A stretch of DNA of 64,000 nucleotides from an uncultured Paracoccaceae bacterium (GCA_937927675.1 CALBSG010000161.1:1-64000), one strand, 5' to 3'; positions 44,803 through 54,084 are shown, counted from the stretch's first letter. The notes: generated by a model not told the origin, from the sequence alone. A program made the numbers and translations.

Positions 44803-47800
44803 ATGGCCACGCTGATCTCCGGTCTGGGCGGCACGGCGGGCTATGGCGAACAGTCCTTCGCCAGTTCGTCCTACACCGGCAATCTGGATGACGGCTACAC
44901 CACGATCAGCCTGACCTCGGTGTTCGGCTCGACCGGGGTCAATATCAACGGCACGACCTATACCCAGATGTATCTGGGCACCAACGGGCTGATCACCTTT
45001 GGCTCTGGCGTAACGACGTATACGCCTGCGGCACTCACCTCGCTCGGCCAACCGGTGATCGCGCCGTTTTGGACCGATATCGACATTTCCAAAGGCGGGG
45101 CGATCTATTGGGATTTTGATACGGCCAACAACCGTATCGTCATCACCTGGTCGAATGTCGCGCCCTATACCGGGACGGGCACCAACAGCTTTCAGGTCGT
45201 GCTGACCAATCAGGGCGGCGGCGATTTCAGCGTTGATTTCCTCTACAGCTCTATCGGCTTCACCAACGGATATACCGGCGTGGCGCAGGCGGGGATTGCC
45301 TCGGGCGGCACGCAAACCCTGCTGGAAGGTTCGGGCGACGCGGCCTTTTTGGCAAGCTATGCGGGCAATGATTTCGACACCCAAGACCCGGCCGGTGTCT
45401 GGTCGATGGGCTTCGAAGGTGGTGCGCGGTTTTTGGGCGATGGCGTTGTCGATGGCACGGCCGGCAATGACCTGATTGACCTGGCCTATACCGGCGACCC
45501 GGATGGCGACCGCATCGACCGGCTGGATGCCACTGGCCATTCCGGCACCTCGGGCGATGCCGATGTGGTGATGGCAGGCGCTGGCAACGACACGGTACAG
45601 GCTGGGATCGGCAATGACATCGTGTACGGCGGGTCGGGCAATGACCAGATCACCACCGCGCAAGGCAATGACTGGGCCGAGGGCGACAGCGAAAATGACA
45701 GTATCGACGGCGGGTCCGGCAATGACAGCCTCTATGGCGGCAGCGGCGATGATACGCTGATCGGCGGTGCCGACAGCGCGGCTACGACCTACACCCCCAT
45801 CTATACCGAAATTATCGCGGCAACCCAGACGGTTACGGGCACGGCGCCGCGGCCCAATTTCGTCGTTCGCAGCGTCTCGAACGAAACGCTGACGGCTGGC
45901 ACCAATGGCGCCATTTCCGGCTTTCGCTTGGGCGAGACGGATTCGGTTGAAACCCACACCCATACCGCCACGACGCAAATCTCGGGCGGGCAGATCCTGT
46001 TCAACGGTCTGAATGCCAACGAGACCCTGACGATCACGCTGGATGGTGTCACGGTCAACCTGACCACCGCGCTTGCCAATGGCACGGTCAGCTTCAACGG
46101 CGCTGGCCTTTATGACATCAACGGATCTGGCCAGATCGTGCGCATTGGCTCGGGCGGGACCAGCACGACCGTTGGCAGCTTGACGATCAATGTCCCCTAC
46201 ACCTCGGTGGCGCTCGCCTCGACGGGGACGACGACCGGTACGGCCGCGGGGCTGTGGTATGAATATTATGTCAACACGCAACCGAACAACGTGGCGGCCG
46301 CCGGTGGCGGCAATGATCTTTTGTCGGGCGGCGATGGCCATGACAGCCTGTTGGGTGGCAACGGCAATGACACCGTCAACGGAGACGCACAAAACGATAC
46401 CATCGATGGTGGTGACGGCAACGATGTCGCCTATGGCGGCACCGGCGATGATTTTGTCTACGGCGGCCTTGGCGCTGATACGGTCTTTGGTGACGATGGC
46501 AGTGACTATGTGTCTGGCGGCGCTGGCAATGACACCGCCTATGGCGGGGCAGGCCATGACACGGTGCTGTCGGGCGGCGGCAATGATGTGCTGTCGGGCG
46601 ACGGCGGGGATGACATTCTTTACGACGACGCCGGCAACAGCACGCTTTATGGCGGCGTCGGGTTGGATGCGCTCTTTGGGTATGGCGGCGATGACCAGCT
46701 TTACGGCGGGGATGATGCCGACACCCTCGACGGCGGCACGGGCAATGATGCGCTTTACGGCGATGCGGGCGCCGACTGGCTGCAAGGCGGGGATGGCGCG
46801 GACCAGCTTTTCGGTGGGCTTGGCAATGATTCCGGTCTGGGCGGTCTGGGAAATGACACGGCGTATGGGGACGCGGGTGATGATACCTTGTCGGGCGGCA
46901 GCGGGGCTGACAGCCTTTATGGGGGGGACGATCAGGACAATCTGAGCGGCGGCGATGATGGCGACCGGTTGCTTGGTGATCTGGGCAATGACCAGCTTTC
47001 TGGCGATGCGGGCAGCGACACGCTTTGGGGCGGGGCGGGCCATGACAGCCTTTATGGCGGCACCGAGGCTGACACGCTCTATGGCGAGGTCGGCGATGAC
47101 CGGCTTTACGGCGGGGCGGGCAATGACTCGGTCGAGGGAGGGGACGGCCACGACACGCTTTGGGGCGAGGACGGGGACGATCTGTTGTGGTCGGGCGATG
47201 GCAATGACCTGATTTACGGGGGCGATGGCAGCGACAACATCTCGACCGGGACCGGCAATGATACCATTGCGGGCGATCTGGGCGCGGACACGATCAACTC
47301 AGGCAGCGGGATGGACTGGGTCGACTACTCCGGCTCGAATGCCGGGGTGACGGTCGATCTGACGACCGGGGTCGGCGCCGGTGGCCATGCGGCGGGCGAT
47401 GTGCTTTTGGGCGTCGATGCGCTTTTGGGCTCGGCCTATGACGATGTGCTTTTGGGTTATGATGGGTTTTCGACCAGTGCAGCTGACCCTTTCACCAATA
47501 TCTTTTACGGCAATGGCGGCAATGATCTGCTGAACGGCCGTGGCGGCGATGACAGCCTTTACGGCGGGGCGGACAACGACACGCTCTTGGGCGGGTCTGG
47601 CGCCGATCTGCTCGACGGCGGCGCGGGCAATGACAGCCTGATTGGCGGGGCCGGGGCCGACAGCATCGACGGCGGCATCGGCAATGATCGCATCGTGGTC
47701 GGCACCGGGACCGATGGCTTTGGCGATGTGGTGGCGGGTGGCGAGAACGCCGGCGACACGGACGTTCTGGACCTGACCGCTTGGGGCTGGGCGCTGACCA

Positions 47801-48489
47801 ACATCGTCTATGATCCGGTCAACTCGGAAAATGGCACGGTCGAGTTTCTGGACGCTGCCGGCGCGGTCATCGGGTCGATGAGTTTCAGCGGGATCGAGCA
47901 GGTCATCCCCTGTTTCACCCCCGGCACGCGCATCACCACCGACCGGGGCGAGGTTGCGGTAGAGGATTTGCGTTTGGGCGATCGGGTGCTGACCCGCGAC
48001 AATGGCTATCAGCCGTTGCGGTGGATCGGGCGGCGCGACCTGTCGCTGGCCGATCTGATCGTCAAACCCGCGCTGCGCCCGGTCGAGATTTCTGCCGGTG
48101 CCTTGGGGGCGGGGCTGCCCCTGCGGTCGATGAAGGTATCGCCCCAACATCGCATGCTGATCGAAGGTGCGCGGGCCGAAATCCTGTTTGGTGATCTCGA
48201 GGTTCTGGTGGCAGCCGCGCATTTGACGGTGCTGCCGGGGGTCGAGACGCGCTTGACGGCGGGGGTCAGCTATATCCATCTTCTGTTCGACCAGCACGAG
48301 ATCCTCTGCGCCGAAGGGGCTTGGACCGAAAGCTTTCAGCCCGCGATGCGGATGGTCGACGGAATGGAACTGGCGCAACGCACCGAAATTGCAACGCTTT
48401 TCCCCGAATTGGCCAACGAGGATTTCGACTATCCTGCCGCGCGCCTGTCTTTGAAAGCGCATGAGGCCAAGGTGTTACTGGCCCCGTGA
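44803..48489 (+). CDS. RTX-Hint giant protein 3 (NIDO-like head)
   Basis: This is a 1228-residue secreted-type protein. Residues about 20-205 resemble the NIDO (nidogen-like) domain: a YLGTNGLITFGSG segment, PFWTDIDI, IYWDF and FQVVLTNQG-GDFSVDFLY-SIGF. RTX arrays at about 215-325 and 503-850, then 900-980, are split by a threonine-rich beta domain (about 327-500). The adaptor YDPVNSENGTVEFLDAAG leads to the Hint domain from Cys1037 (CFTPGT), 192 residues, with SPQHRML. The intergenic gap from RTX 2 is 239 bases. The 3' end overlaps the convergent nucleotidyltransferase gene by 15 bases. Confidence 0.88.
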   Translation: MATLISGLGGTAGYGEQSFASSSYTGNLDDGYTTISLTSVFGSTGVNINGTTYTQMYLGTNGLITFGSGVTTYTPAALTSLGQPVIAPFWTDIDISKGGAIYWDFDTANNRIVITWSNVAPYTGTGTNSFQVVLTNQGGGDFSVDFLYSSIGFTNGYTGVAQAGIASGGTQTLLEGSGDAAFLASYAGNDFDTQDPAGVWSMGFEGGARFLGDGVVDGTAGNDLIDLAYTGDPDGDRIDRLDATGHSGTSGDADVVMAGAGNDTVQAGIGNDIVYGGSGNDQITTAQGNDWAEGDSENDSIDGGSGNDSLYGGSGDDTLIGGADSAATTYTPIYTEIIAATQTVTGTAPRPNFVVRSVSNETLTAGTNGAISGFRLGETDSVETHTHTATTQISGGQILFNGLNANETLTITLDGVTVNLTTALANGTVSFNGAGLYDINGSGQIVRIGSGGTSTTVGSLTINVPYTSVALASTGTTTGTAAGLWYEYYVNTQPNNVAAAGGGNDLLSGGDGHDSLLGGNGNDTVNGDAQNDTIDGGDGNDVAYGGTGDDFVYGGLGADTVFGDDGSDYVSGGAGNDTAYGGAGHDTVLSGGGNDVLSGDGGDDILYDDAGNSTLYGGVGLDALFGYGGDDQLYGGDDADTLDGGTGNDALYGDAGADWLQGGDGADQLFGGLGNDSGLGGLGNDTAYGDAGDDTLSGGSGADSLYGGDDQDNLSGGDDGDRLLGDLGNDQLSGDAGSDTLWGGAGHDSLYGGTEADTLYGEVGDDRLYGGAGNDSVEGGDGHDTLWGEDGDDLLWSGDGNDLIYGGDGSDNISTGTGNDTIAGDLGADTINSGSGMDWVDYSGSNAGVTVDLTTGVGAGGHAAGDVLLGVDALLGSAYDDVLLGYDGFSTSAADPFTNIFYGNGGNDLLNGRGGDDSLYGGADNDTLLGGSGADLLDGGAGNDSLIGGAGADSIDGGIGNDRIVVGTGTDGFGDVVAGGENAGDTDVLDLTAWGWALTNIVYDPVNSENGTVEFLDAAGAVIGSMSFSGIEQVIPCFTPGTRITTDRGEVAVEDLRLGDRVLTRDNGYQPLRWIGRRDLSLADLIVKPALRPVEISAGALGAGLPLRSMKVSPQHRMLIEGARAEILFGDLEVLVAAAHLTVLPGVETRLTAGVSYIHLLFDQHEILCAEGAWTESFQPAMRMVDGMELAQRTEIATLFPELANEDFDYPAARLSLKAHEAKVLLAP
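45570..47300 (+). repeat. RTX nonapeptide coding repeats, protein 3
   Basis: Tandem imperfect 27-base units with GGCAATGAC/GGCGATGAC cores are interrupted at about 45780-46300 by the beta domain. A smaller block lies at about 47500-47700. Confidence 0.85.
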
Positions 48490-49068
48490 GGCCCGCCAGC
48501 GCGCCCAATCTTCGGGGCTGTCCAGATCGGTGGTTGCGTGTTGATCGGGCAGGGACACCCCAAGAAGCCGGGCCTTGTGTCGCCCCAGCACCTCGCGTGC
48601 GCCCTGATCCCCGGTCAGAGCAAGCAGATCAGCCCTGAGATCGGGCGGAAAGCCAACGGGGTGGCCCTGCGTGCCATCGGCACCCATCCCGCGCAGGATG
48701 CGGTCGGGGTGCTCGGCCCATGCCGACAGGACAGATTGCAGATCCTGTGCCGTGATTTCAGGCAGATCGGCCAAGAGCAACAGAACCGGCGACGCCGCAG
48801 GCAGGGCGGCAAGGCCCGCCACAAGGCTGGCGGCCATGCCCTCTTTCGGGTTTGGCACAACGACCTGACGCACAGAAAGCCCCTGCAGGCAGGCCGCTCG
48901 GGCGGGGCGGTCAGGCGGCAGGGTGACAGTGACGGCGCAGCCGGTCGCCAGCGCCGCCTTGGCAATGCGGGTCAGTTGCGCGGTGCCGTCGATGGGTTCC
49001 AGCAATTTGTCACCGCCGCGCATGCGCGAGGAGGAACCGGCGGCGAGGATCAGGATTTCAGGGGCCAT
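48475..49068 (-). CDS. MocA-type nucleotidyltransferase
   Basis: This 197-residue protein of the NTP-transferase family is related to molybdenum cofactor cytidylyltransferase (MocA) and MobA. It has the nucleotide-binding LAAGSSSRM-GGDKLL motif at residues 8-23, a LLLADLP-I metal-binding block near 96, and a C-terminal GHP-GFP block near 134. MocA would cytidylate the molybdopterin cofactor for xanthine-dehydrogenase-type enzymes; no such enzyme is adjacent. No clear ribosome binding site precedes ATG 49068. The gene converges on RTX-Hint 3 with a 15-base overlap. Confidence 0.8.
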   Translation of the reverse strand: MAPEILILAAGSSSRMRGGDKLLEPIDGTAQLTRIAKAALATGCAVTVTLPPDRPARAACLQGLSVRQVVVPNPKEGMAASLVAGLAALPAASPVLLLLADLPEITAQDLQSVLSAWAEHPDRILRGMGADGTQGHPVGFPPDLRADLLALTGDQGAREVLGRHKARLLGVSLPDQHATTDLDSPEDWARWRASRGQ

Positions 49069-49172
49069 GCTGCGTTGATGCCATGGAAAAAGGGGGGCTG
49101 TCTGCCCCCCTTCGTCGCTTTGCTCCTCAGCCCCCTGAGGATATTTTCACCACATTGAAGGCGTAATTGTGG

Positions 49173-51596
49173 TTACGCCCGCATGCGGCCGCCATCGTCC
49201 CAAACCGGGGCGAGGTGGACGGTGGCCTTGCGGCGCTCGCCCAAGATCTCGATTTCACATTCGAGACCGTCCTTGACTTGATCGGCGGGCAGGAAGCCTT
49301 GGGCCAGCGATTTGCCGGTCCAGTGGCTGTAACCGCCAGAGGTGCAGAACCCGACCACCGCGTCGTTGAGCCAGATCGGTTCCCACGCGACAACGTCAGA
49401 GTCGTTGGCGTCGACCACAAAGGACACGAGCTTGCGTTTTGGACCAGCGGCTTTTTCGGCCAGAGCGGCGGCTTTGCCGATCCAGTCGGCGTCCTTGTTC
49501 CAGCGGATGAACTTGTCCAGCCCGGTCTCCATCGGGGTGTAGTCGGGGCTGAATTCGCGGCCCCACGAGCCGAACCATTTGTCCAGACGCAAGGACATCA
49601 TGGCGCGCATCCCGAAGGGGCGCAGGCCAAGGTCTTTGCCATGGACGTTCAGCGTATCCCACAGGTGACGGACCGAGTGGAGATCGCAGAAAATCTCATA
49701 CCCGAGATCGGCCGTGTAGCTGACGCGCTGGATGATGCAATTGGCCATGCCCACTGTCATCTTCTTGACGTCCATGAACTTGAACGCCTCTGCCGACACA
49801 TCCGAGCGGGTGCAGCGTGCCAAAAGCTCGCGCGCTTTCGGCCCCGCGATGGTGAAGCCAGAGCGTGCGTCCGAGATGTTTTCAACCGTCACGCCATCCA
49901 TCGGGTTCTGTTCGAACCAGCGCTGATGCCAGCCCTGCGCGCCATAGCTGGCGGTTAGCTGGAATTCGGTCTCTGACAGGCAAGACACGGTAAAATCGCC
50001 AATAATCTTGCCCGAATGGGCCAGCATCGGGGTCAGCGACAGACGGCCCGGTTTCGGAATGTTTCCTGCCATGATGCGGTCAAGCCACGCGCGGGCATTC
50101 GGGCCTTTGACAAGGTATTTGCCGAAGTTCTGCAGCTCGTTGATGCCGACCGCTTCGCGAACGGCCATGACTTCCTGACGGGTCGCCTCCCATGCGTTGG
50201 AGCGGCGGAACGTCGGGGTTTCATAGCGCTCATCGCCCGGAAGGGCGTGATAGTTCACCACTTCCAGCCCGTATTGCTGGCCCCAGACGGCATTCATCCC
50301 GTCGAAAACCTCATACATCGGGGTGGTGCGGAACGGGCGCGCTGCCGGGCGTTCTTCGTTCGGATAGCCGACCGAGAAGCGCATCTGATAGTTTTCGATG
50401 ACCTTCGGCACGGTATAGCCGGGCGAGGTCCAGGTGCCGAAGCGGCTGACGTCAAAGCCGCGCGGGTCGCGTTCGACCTCGCCGTTGATCATCCACTGTG
50501 CCAGCGCCAGACCCATGCCGCCACCTTGGGAGAAGCCCGCCATCACCGCGCAGGCCGACCAGTAGTTGCGCAGGCCCTGCACCGGGCCGATCAGCGGGTT
50601 GCCGTCGGGGGCGAAGGTGAAGGGGCCATGGATCACGCGCTTGACGCCGGTGCGTTCCAGAACCGGGAAGCGGCGGTTGGCAAAGGCGACCGAGTCTTCG
50701 ATCTTGTCGAATTGCTCGTTCAAAAGCTCATGGCCAAAGGTCCATGGCGTGCCGTCAACCGACCACGGCTCACAGGGTTTTTCATAAAAACCGATGCAAA
50801 GCCCGCGGCCTTCTTGGCGCAGATAGCTTTCGCCGCCGGGATCCATCACATGCGGGAATTCATTGCCGGACTTCAGGATTTCCATGATTTCCGGAATGTC
50901 GTCGGTGACGAGATATTGGTGCGCCATCGGCAAGAGCGGCAGGTAAACCCCTGCCATCGCGCCGATTTCCCGCGCCCAAAGGCCGCCCGCGTTCACCAGA
51001 TGCTCGCAGGTGACGGTGCCTTTTTCGGTCACAACATCCCAGCCGCCATCGGCGCGTTGGGTGGTGGACAGAACCCGGTTGTGCAGCACAATCTCGGCCC
51101 CGCCCATGCGGGCAGCCTTGGCATAGGCATAGGTGGTGCCCGACGGGTCAAGGTGGCCGTCCAGCGGGTCATAAAGCGCGCCGACGATGCCTTCCAAATT
51201 CACCATGCCATGGGTGAACTTCTTGATTTCTTCCGGCCCGAGGATTTCGGTATCCAGCCCCATATAGCGGTGCTTGGCGCGTTCGGCCTTGAGTTGTTCA
51301 AAGCGCGCCTGATTGTCGGCCAGCGTGATGCCGCCGACATGGTGGAGGCCGCAGGACATGCCGGTGATTTCTTCCAGCTCTTTGTAAAGCCGGATGGTAT
51401 AGCCTTGCAGGGCGGCCATATTGGTATCGCCGTTCAGCGTATGAAAGCCGCCTGCCGCGTGCCAGGTCGAGCCGGAGGTCAGTTCCGAGCGTTCAATCAA
51501 CATCACGTCGGACCAGCCAAGCTTGGTCAGGTGGTACAGCACCGAACAGCCGACGACACCGCCGCCAATTACCACCACGCGGGCATGGGTTTTCAT
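49173..51596 (-). CDS. Dimethylglycine/sarcosine dehydrogenase-like flavoprotein 2
   Basis: This 807-residue paralogue of the flavoprotein at 18014-20404 has the same layout: GGGVVGCS at 11-18, STWHAAGG with the covalent-FAD His46, and a C-terminal GCV_T (folate-binding, aminomethyltransferase-like) half from about residue 430. It should oxidatively N-demethylate a methylated glycine or related amine. The start at 51596 follows a GGGAG; an in-frame ATG at 51752 would add 52 unlike residues and run into the terminator region. A Liv-type importer lies upstream on the same strand but is separated by a terminator at 51715-51738 and a palindrome at 51662-51686, so it may have its own promoter. Confidence 0.88.
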   Translation of the reverse strand: MKTHARVVVIGGGVVGCSVLYHLTKLGWSDVMLIERSELTSGSTWHAAGGFHTLNGDTNMAALQGYTIRLYKELEEITGMSCGLHHVGGITLADNQARFEQLKAERAKHRYMGLDTEILGPEEIKKFTHGMVNLEGIVGALYDPLDGHLDPSGTTYAYAKAARMGGAEIVLHNRVLSTTQRADGGWDVVTEKGTVTCEHLVNAGGLWAREIGAMAGVYLPLLPMAHQYLVTDDIPEIMEILKSGNEFPHVMDPGGESYLRQEGRGLCIGFYEKPCEPWSVDGTPWTFGHELLNEQFDKIEDSVAFANRRFPVLERTGVKRVIHGPFTFAPDGNPLIGPVQGLRNYWSACAVMAGFSQGGGMGLALAQWMINGEVERDPRGFDVSRFGTWTSPGYTVPKVIENYQMRFSVGYPNEERPAARPFRTTPMYEVFDGMNAVWGQQYGLEVVNYHALPGDERYETPTFRRSNAWEATRQEVMAVREAVGINELQNFGKYLVKGPNARAWLDRIMAGNIPKPGRLSLTPMLAHSGKIIGDFTVSCLSETEFQLTASYGAQGWHQRWFEQNPMDGVTVENISDARSGFTIAGPKARELLARCTRSDVSAEAFKFMDVKKMTVGMANCIIQRVSYTADLGYEIFCDLHSVRHLWDTLNVHGKDLGLRPFGMRAMMSLRLDKWFGSWGREFSPDYTPMETGLDKFIRWNKDADWIGKAAALAEKAAGPKRKLVSFVVDANDSDVVAWEPIWLNDAVVGFCTSGGYSHWTGKSLAQGFLPADQVKDGLECEIEILGERRKATVHLAPVWDDGGRMRA

Positions 51597-51661
51597 ATGG
51601 GAGACTCCCTTGATCTGCATTTGGACGCAGAATGGCGGGCAGGGCAGGGGGTAGCATGCGG

Positions 51662-51686
51662 GTTTGCGACAAATTGCGTCGCAAAC
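51662..51686 (-). promoter_or_regulatory. Palindrome upstream of DMGDH-like 2
   Basis: GTTTGCGAC-N7-GTCGCAAAC is a perfect inverted repeat with 9-base arms, 66 bases before the start codon and just after the livM terminator. Its minus strand contains TTGTCGC, also present on the same strand in the promoter region of the Liv-type binding protein. A common regulator, perhaps the GlxA-type AraC protein, is possible. Confidence 0.5.
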
Positions 51687-51714
51687 AGAATTTGAAGCTG
51701 CGATCCGGCGGAAA

Positions 51715-51738
51715 AGCAAAGGGCGCCCGAAGGCGCCC
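51715..51738 (-). terminator. Terminator after livM
   Basis: On the minus strand GGGCGCC-TTCG-GGCGCCC forms a 7-bp stem with a stable UUCG loop, followed by TTTGCTTTT. It lies 33 bases past the livM stop codon. Confidence 0.8.
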
Positions 51739-51770
51739 CTTATCCGATCCATGTGTGAAACAGGATCCTG

Positions 51771-53078
51771 TTATTTCTCGGGGATCAGGCCCCTTGGGGC
51801 AAAGCGCAGCACCAAGAGCAACACCAGCCCCAGCGTCACCAGACGCATGTGTTGGGCGCTGTCGATCAGGTGGGTCTTCAGATCGCCCGCCGGCAGGGCC
51901 GAGGTAAGGATCTCCATCAGGCCGGGGCCAAGGTATTCCACCGCCAGCCACAGCCAGCCCAGAAGCAGGCCACCCAAGACCGACCCCCAGTTGTTGCCCG
52001 AACCACCCACGATGACCATGACCCAGATCAGGAAGGTAAAGCGCAAGGGCGAGTAGACACCCGGCACCAATTGGCCTTCCATCGAGGTCAGCATCGCACC
52101 GGCAAGACCCACCACGGCCGAACCGATGATGAAGATTTGCAGATGGCGGGTCGTCACGTTCTTGCCCATGGCCGAGGCCGCGATTTCATTGTCGCGGATG
52201 GCGCGCATCATGCGGCCCCACGGGCTTTTCAACGCGCGTTCCGACAGCCAGATCAGGGCCAGCAGCACGGCACCAAAGAGGCCAAGGTAGATCAGCTTGA
52301 CGAGAATGGTCGATGCGGTGATCGGCTCGAACCCCCACGCGGTGACGCGTTCCACAAAGGCCGGATCGGCCTGCAGATCAACCTCGTAAGGCACGGGCCA
52401 AGGACGGGGCAGGCCAGTGATGTTCTTCACGCCACGGGCCAGCCAGTCTTCGGATTTCATCACCACGACGACGATTTCCGCGATCCCCAGCGTGGCGATC
52501 GACAGATAATCCGAGCGCAGGCCAAGGGCGACCTTGCCGATCACCCAAGCCGCAAGGGCGGCAAACAGCGCACCTACCGGCCAAGCGACCAGCGAGGGCA
52601 GACCAAAGCCGCCGATATTGCCATAGGTCGCAGGGTTGAAGGCTTCGACCCCGGCCACGCCCCGATCAAACAGGGCGCGGAACAGGAAGAACCCCGCCAC
52701 GACCGCGGCGGTGACCACAAGGGCGCGCAGGCGACCGGGCTTCATCGCGCGGTAAAGCAGCGTTGCCGCCACGATCACCGCCACACCCAAAGCCAGACCG
52801 CCGAGGATGGACCAGCCACCAGCGGCAAAACCTTCGGGCACTGGTTTGGCCGAGACGACGACCACAGCAAGACCGCCAAGAGCGACCGAGCCGACGATGC
52901 CGGTGGAAAAGAGGCCAGCATAGCCCCATTGCATGTTCACACCCAAGGCCATGATGGCCGACAGGATGCCAATGTTCAGGATTTGCAGCGACAAGTTCCA
53001 GCTTTGGAACACGCCCGTCAGGATGAACAGCAGGGCAACGCCACCAAAGAGAAGAAAGTTGCGGGTCGATTGTGCCAT
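51771..53078 (-). CDS. livM: Liv-type ABC permease LivM
   Basis: This 435-residue inner-membrane permease of the branched-chain amino acid (HAAT) family has about ten hydrophobic segments. Typical LivM blocks are present: ALGVN-QWGYAGLFS near the N-terminus and RAIRDNEIAASAMGKN in the cytoplasmic loop. Substrate is set by the binding protein. The gene starts 1 base after the livH stop. With the binding protein, LivG, LivF and LivH it forms a full importer upstream of the DMGDH-like gene, so a methylated amino acid or amine is a plausible cargo. Confidence 0.92.
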   Translation of the reverse strand: MAQSTRNFLLFGGVALLFILTGVFQSWNLSLQILNIGILSAIMALGVNMQWGYAGLFSTGIVGSVALGGLAVVVVSAKPVPEGFAAGGWSILGGLALGVAVIVAATLLYRAMKPGRLRALVVTAAVVAGFFLFRALFDRGVAGVEAFNPATYGNIGGFGLPSLVAWPVGALFAALAAWVIGKVALGLRSDYLSIATLGIAEIVVVVMKSEDWLARGVKNITGLPRPWPVPYEVDLQADPAFVERVTAWGFEPITASTILVKLIYLGLFGAVLLALIWLSERALKSPWGRMMRAIRDNEIAASAMGKNVTTRHLQIFIIGSAVVGLAGAMLTSMEGQLVPGVYSPLRFTFLIWVMVIVGGSGNNWGSVLGGLLLGWLWLAVEYLGPGLMEILTSALPAGDLKTHLIDSAQHMRLVTLGLVLLLVLRFAPRGLIPEK

Positions 53079-53079
53079 C

Positions 53080-54084
53080 TTACTTCCCCTTGAAGATGCC
53101 GGTCGGCATGAAAAGCAGAACGATGATAAGGATGGTGAAGCTGACCGCGACTTTGTAGTCGGTGGACAGCAGCTGCATCAGACCATCGGGGGCAAGGCTG
53201 TCGGGCAGCACATAGGTTGCCACCTTTTTCCACGCATAGGTCAGGATCACTTCGCTCAGCGCCACGATGTAGCCCCCAGCAATGGCCCCCAAGGGGCTGC
53301 CAAGGCCGCCGACGACGGCTGCGGCAAAGACCGGCAGCAGAAGTTGGAAGTAGACAAAGGGACGGAAGGATTTGTCCAACCCGTAAAGCGTACCGGCAAT
53401 CACGGCCAAGGCGGCTGCGATGATCCAGGTCACTTGCACCACGCGGTCGGGGTTGATGCCCGACAAGAGCGCCAGATCCTCGTTATCCGAAAAGGCGCGC
53501 ATCGATTTGCCGGTGCGGGTCTTTTGCAAGAACCAGAACAGGGCGGCCACGCAGATCACCGCGACGACGACCGTCACCGCCACCGTGGTCTTGATGACCA
53601 AGGGTTCGGCCAGACCGGTGGCCTGTTTGAAGGTGTTGCCATCCAACAGGAAGCGGGCGCCATCGGTAAAGTTGCGCTCCTCTACCCCGATCAGCAGGCG
53701 GACAAGCCCGTTCATCACGAACATGACCCCGGCCGAGACGATCACCAGAATGATCGGTGCAGCCTTTTGCTTGCGGTAAAAGCGGTAGACGCCAGCATCG
53801 GTCGCCAAGACCAGCGCCGCCGTGGCGGCAATGCCGAAGGGCAGGGCCAGAAGGGCGGTCGGCAAGGGACCGAAGGACATGCCCCAGGATTGGAACAGCC
53901 AGGTGACCATGATCACCACCGCCGTGCCGAAGGCCATGGTGTCCCCATGGGCGAAGTTCGAGAACCGCAGCACGCCAAAAATCAGCGTCACACCCAGCGC
54001 ACCCAGCGCCAGCTGGCTGCCATAGGCAACCCCCGGAATCAGTACAAAGTTCAGAAGCGCCACAAGGGCATTGAGGAAATCCAT
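53080..54084 (-). CDS. livH: Liv-type ABC permease LivH
   Basis: This 334-residue permease partner of LivM has eight or so hydrophobic segments. LivH signatures are present: GVTLIFGVLRFSNFAHGD in the first helices and MRAFSDNEDLALLSGIN in the conserved cytoplasmic loop. Together with LivM it forms the translocation pore. It is 3 bases downstream of livF and 1 base upstream of livM, clearly one operon. Confidence 0.93.
   Translation of the reverse strand: MDFLNALVALLNFVLIPGVAYGSQLALGALGVTLIFGVLRFSNFAHGDTMAFGTAVVIMVTWLFQSWGMSFGPLPTALLALPFGIAATAALVLATDAGVYRFYRKQKAAPIILVIVSAGVMFVMNGLVRLLIGVEERNFTDGARFLLDGNTFKQATGLAEPLVIKTTVAVTVVVAVICVAALFWFLQKTRTGKSMRAFSDNEDLALLSGINPDRVVQVTWIIAAALAVIAGTLYGLDKSFRPFVYFQLLLPVFAAAVVGGLGSPLGAIAGGYIVALSEVILTYAWKKVATYVLPDSLAPDGLMQLLSTDYKVAVSFTILIIVLLFMPTGIFKGK

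Noticed and set aside
44731..47151. Long minus-strand open frame (806 codons) opposite RTX-Hint 3
   Set aside because: Same cause: strict codon pattern of RTX repeats keeps the opposite frame open. No ribosome binding site or family likeness.
34487..49068. Possible genomic island inserted at tRNA-Leu carrying the RTX cluster
   Set aside because: No integrase and no repeat of the tRNA 3' end seen near the far side of the cluster; base composition of the RTX genes is like the host.
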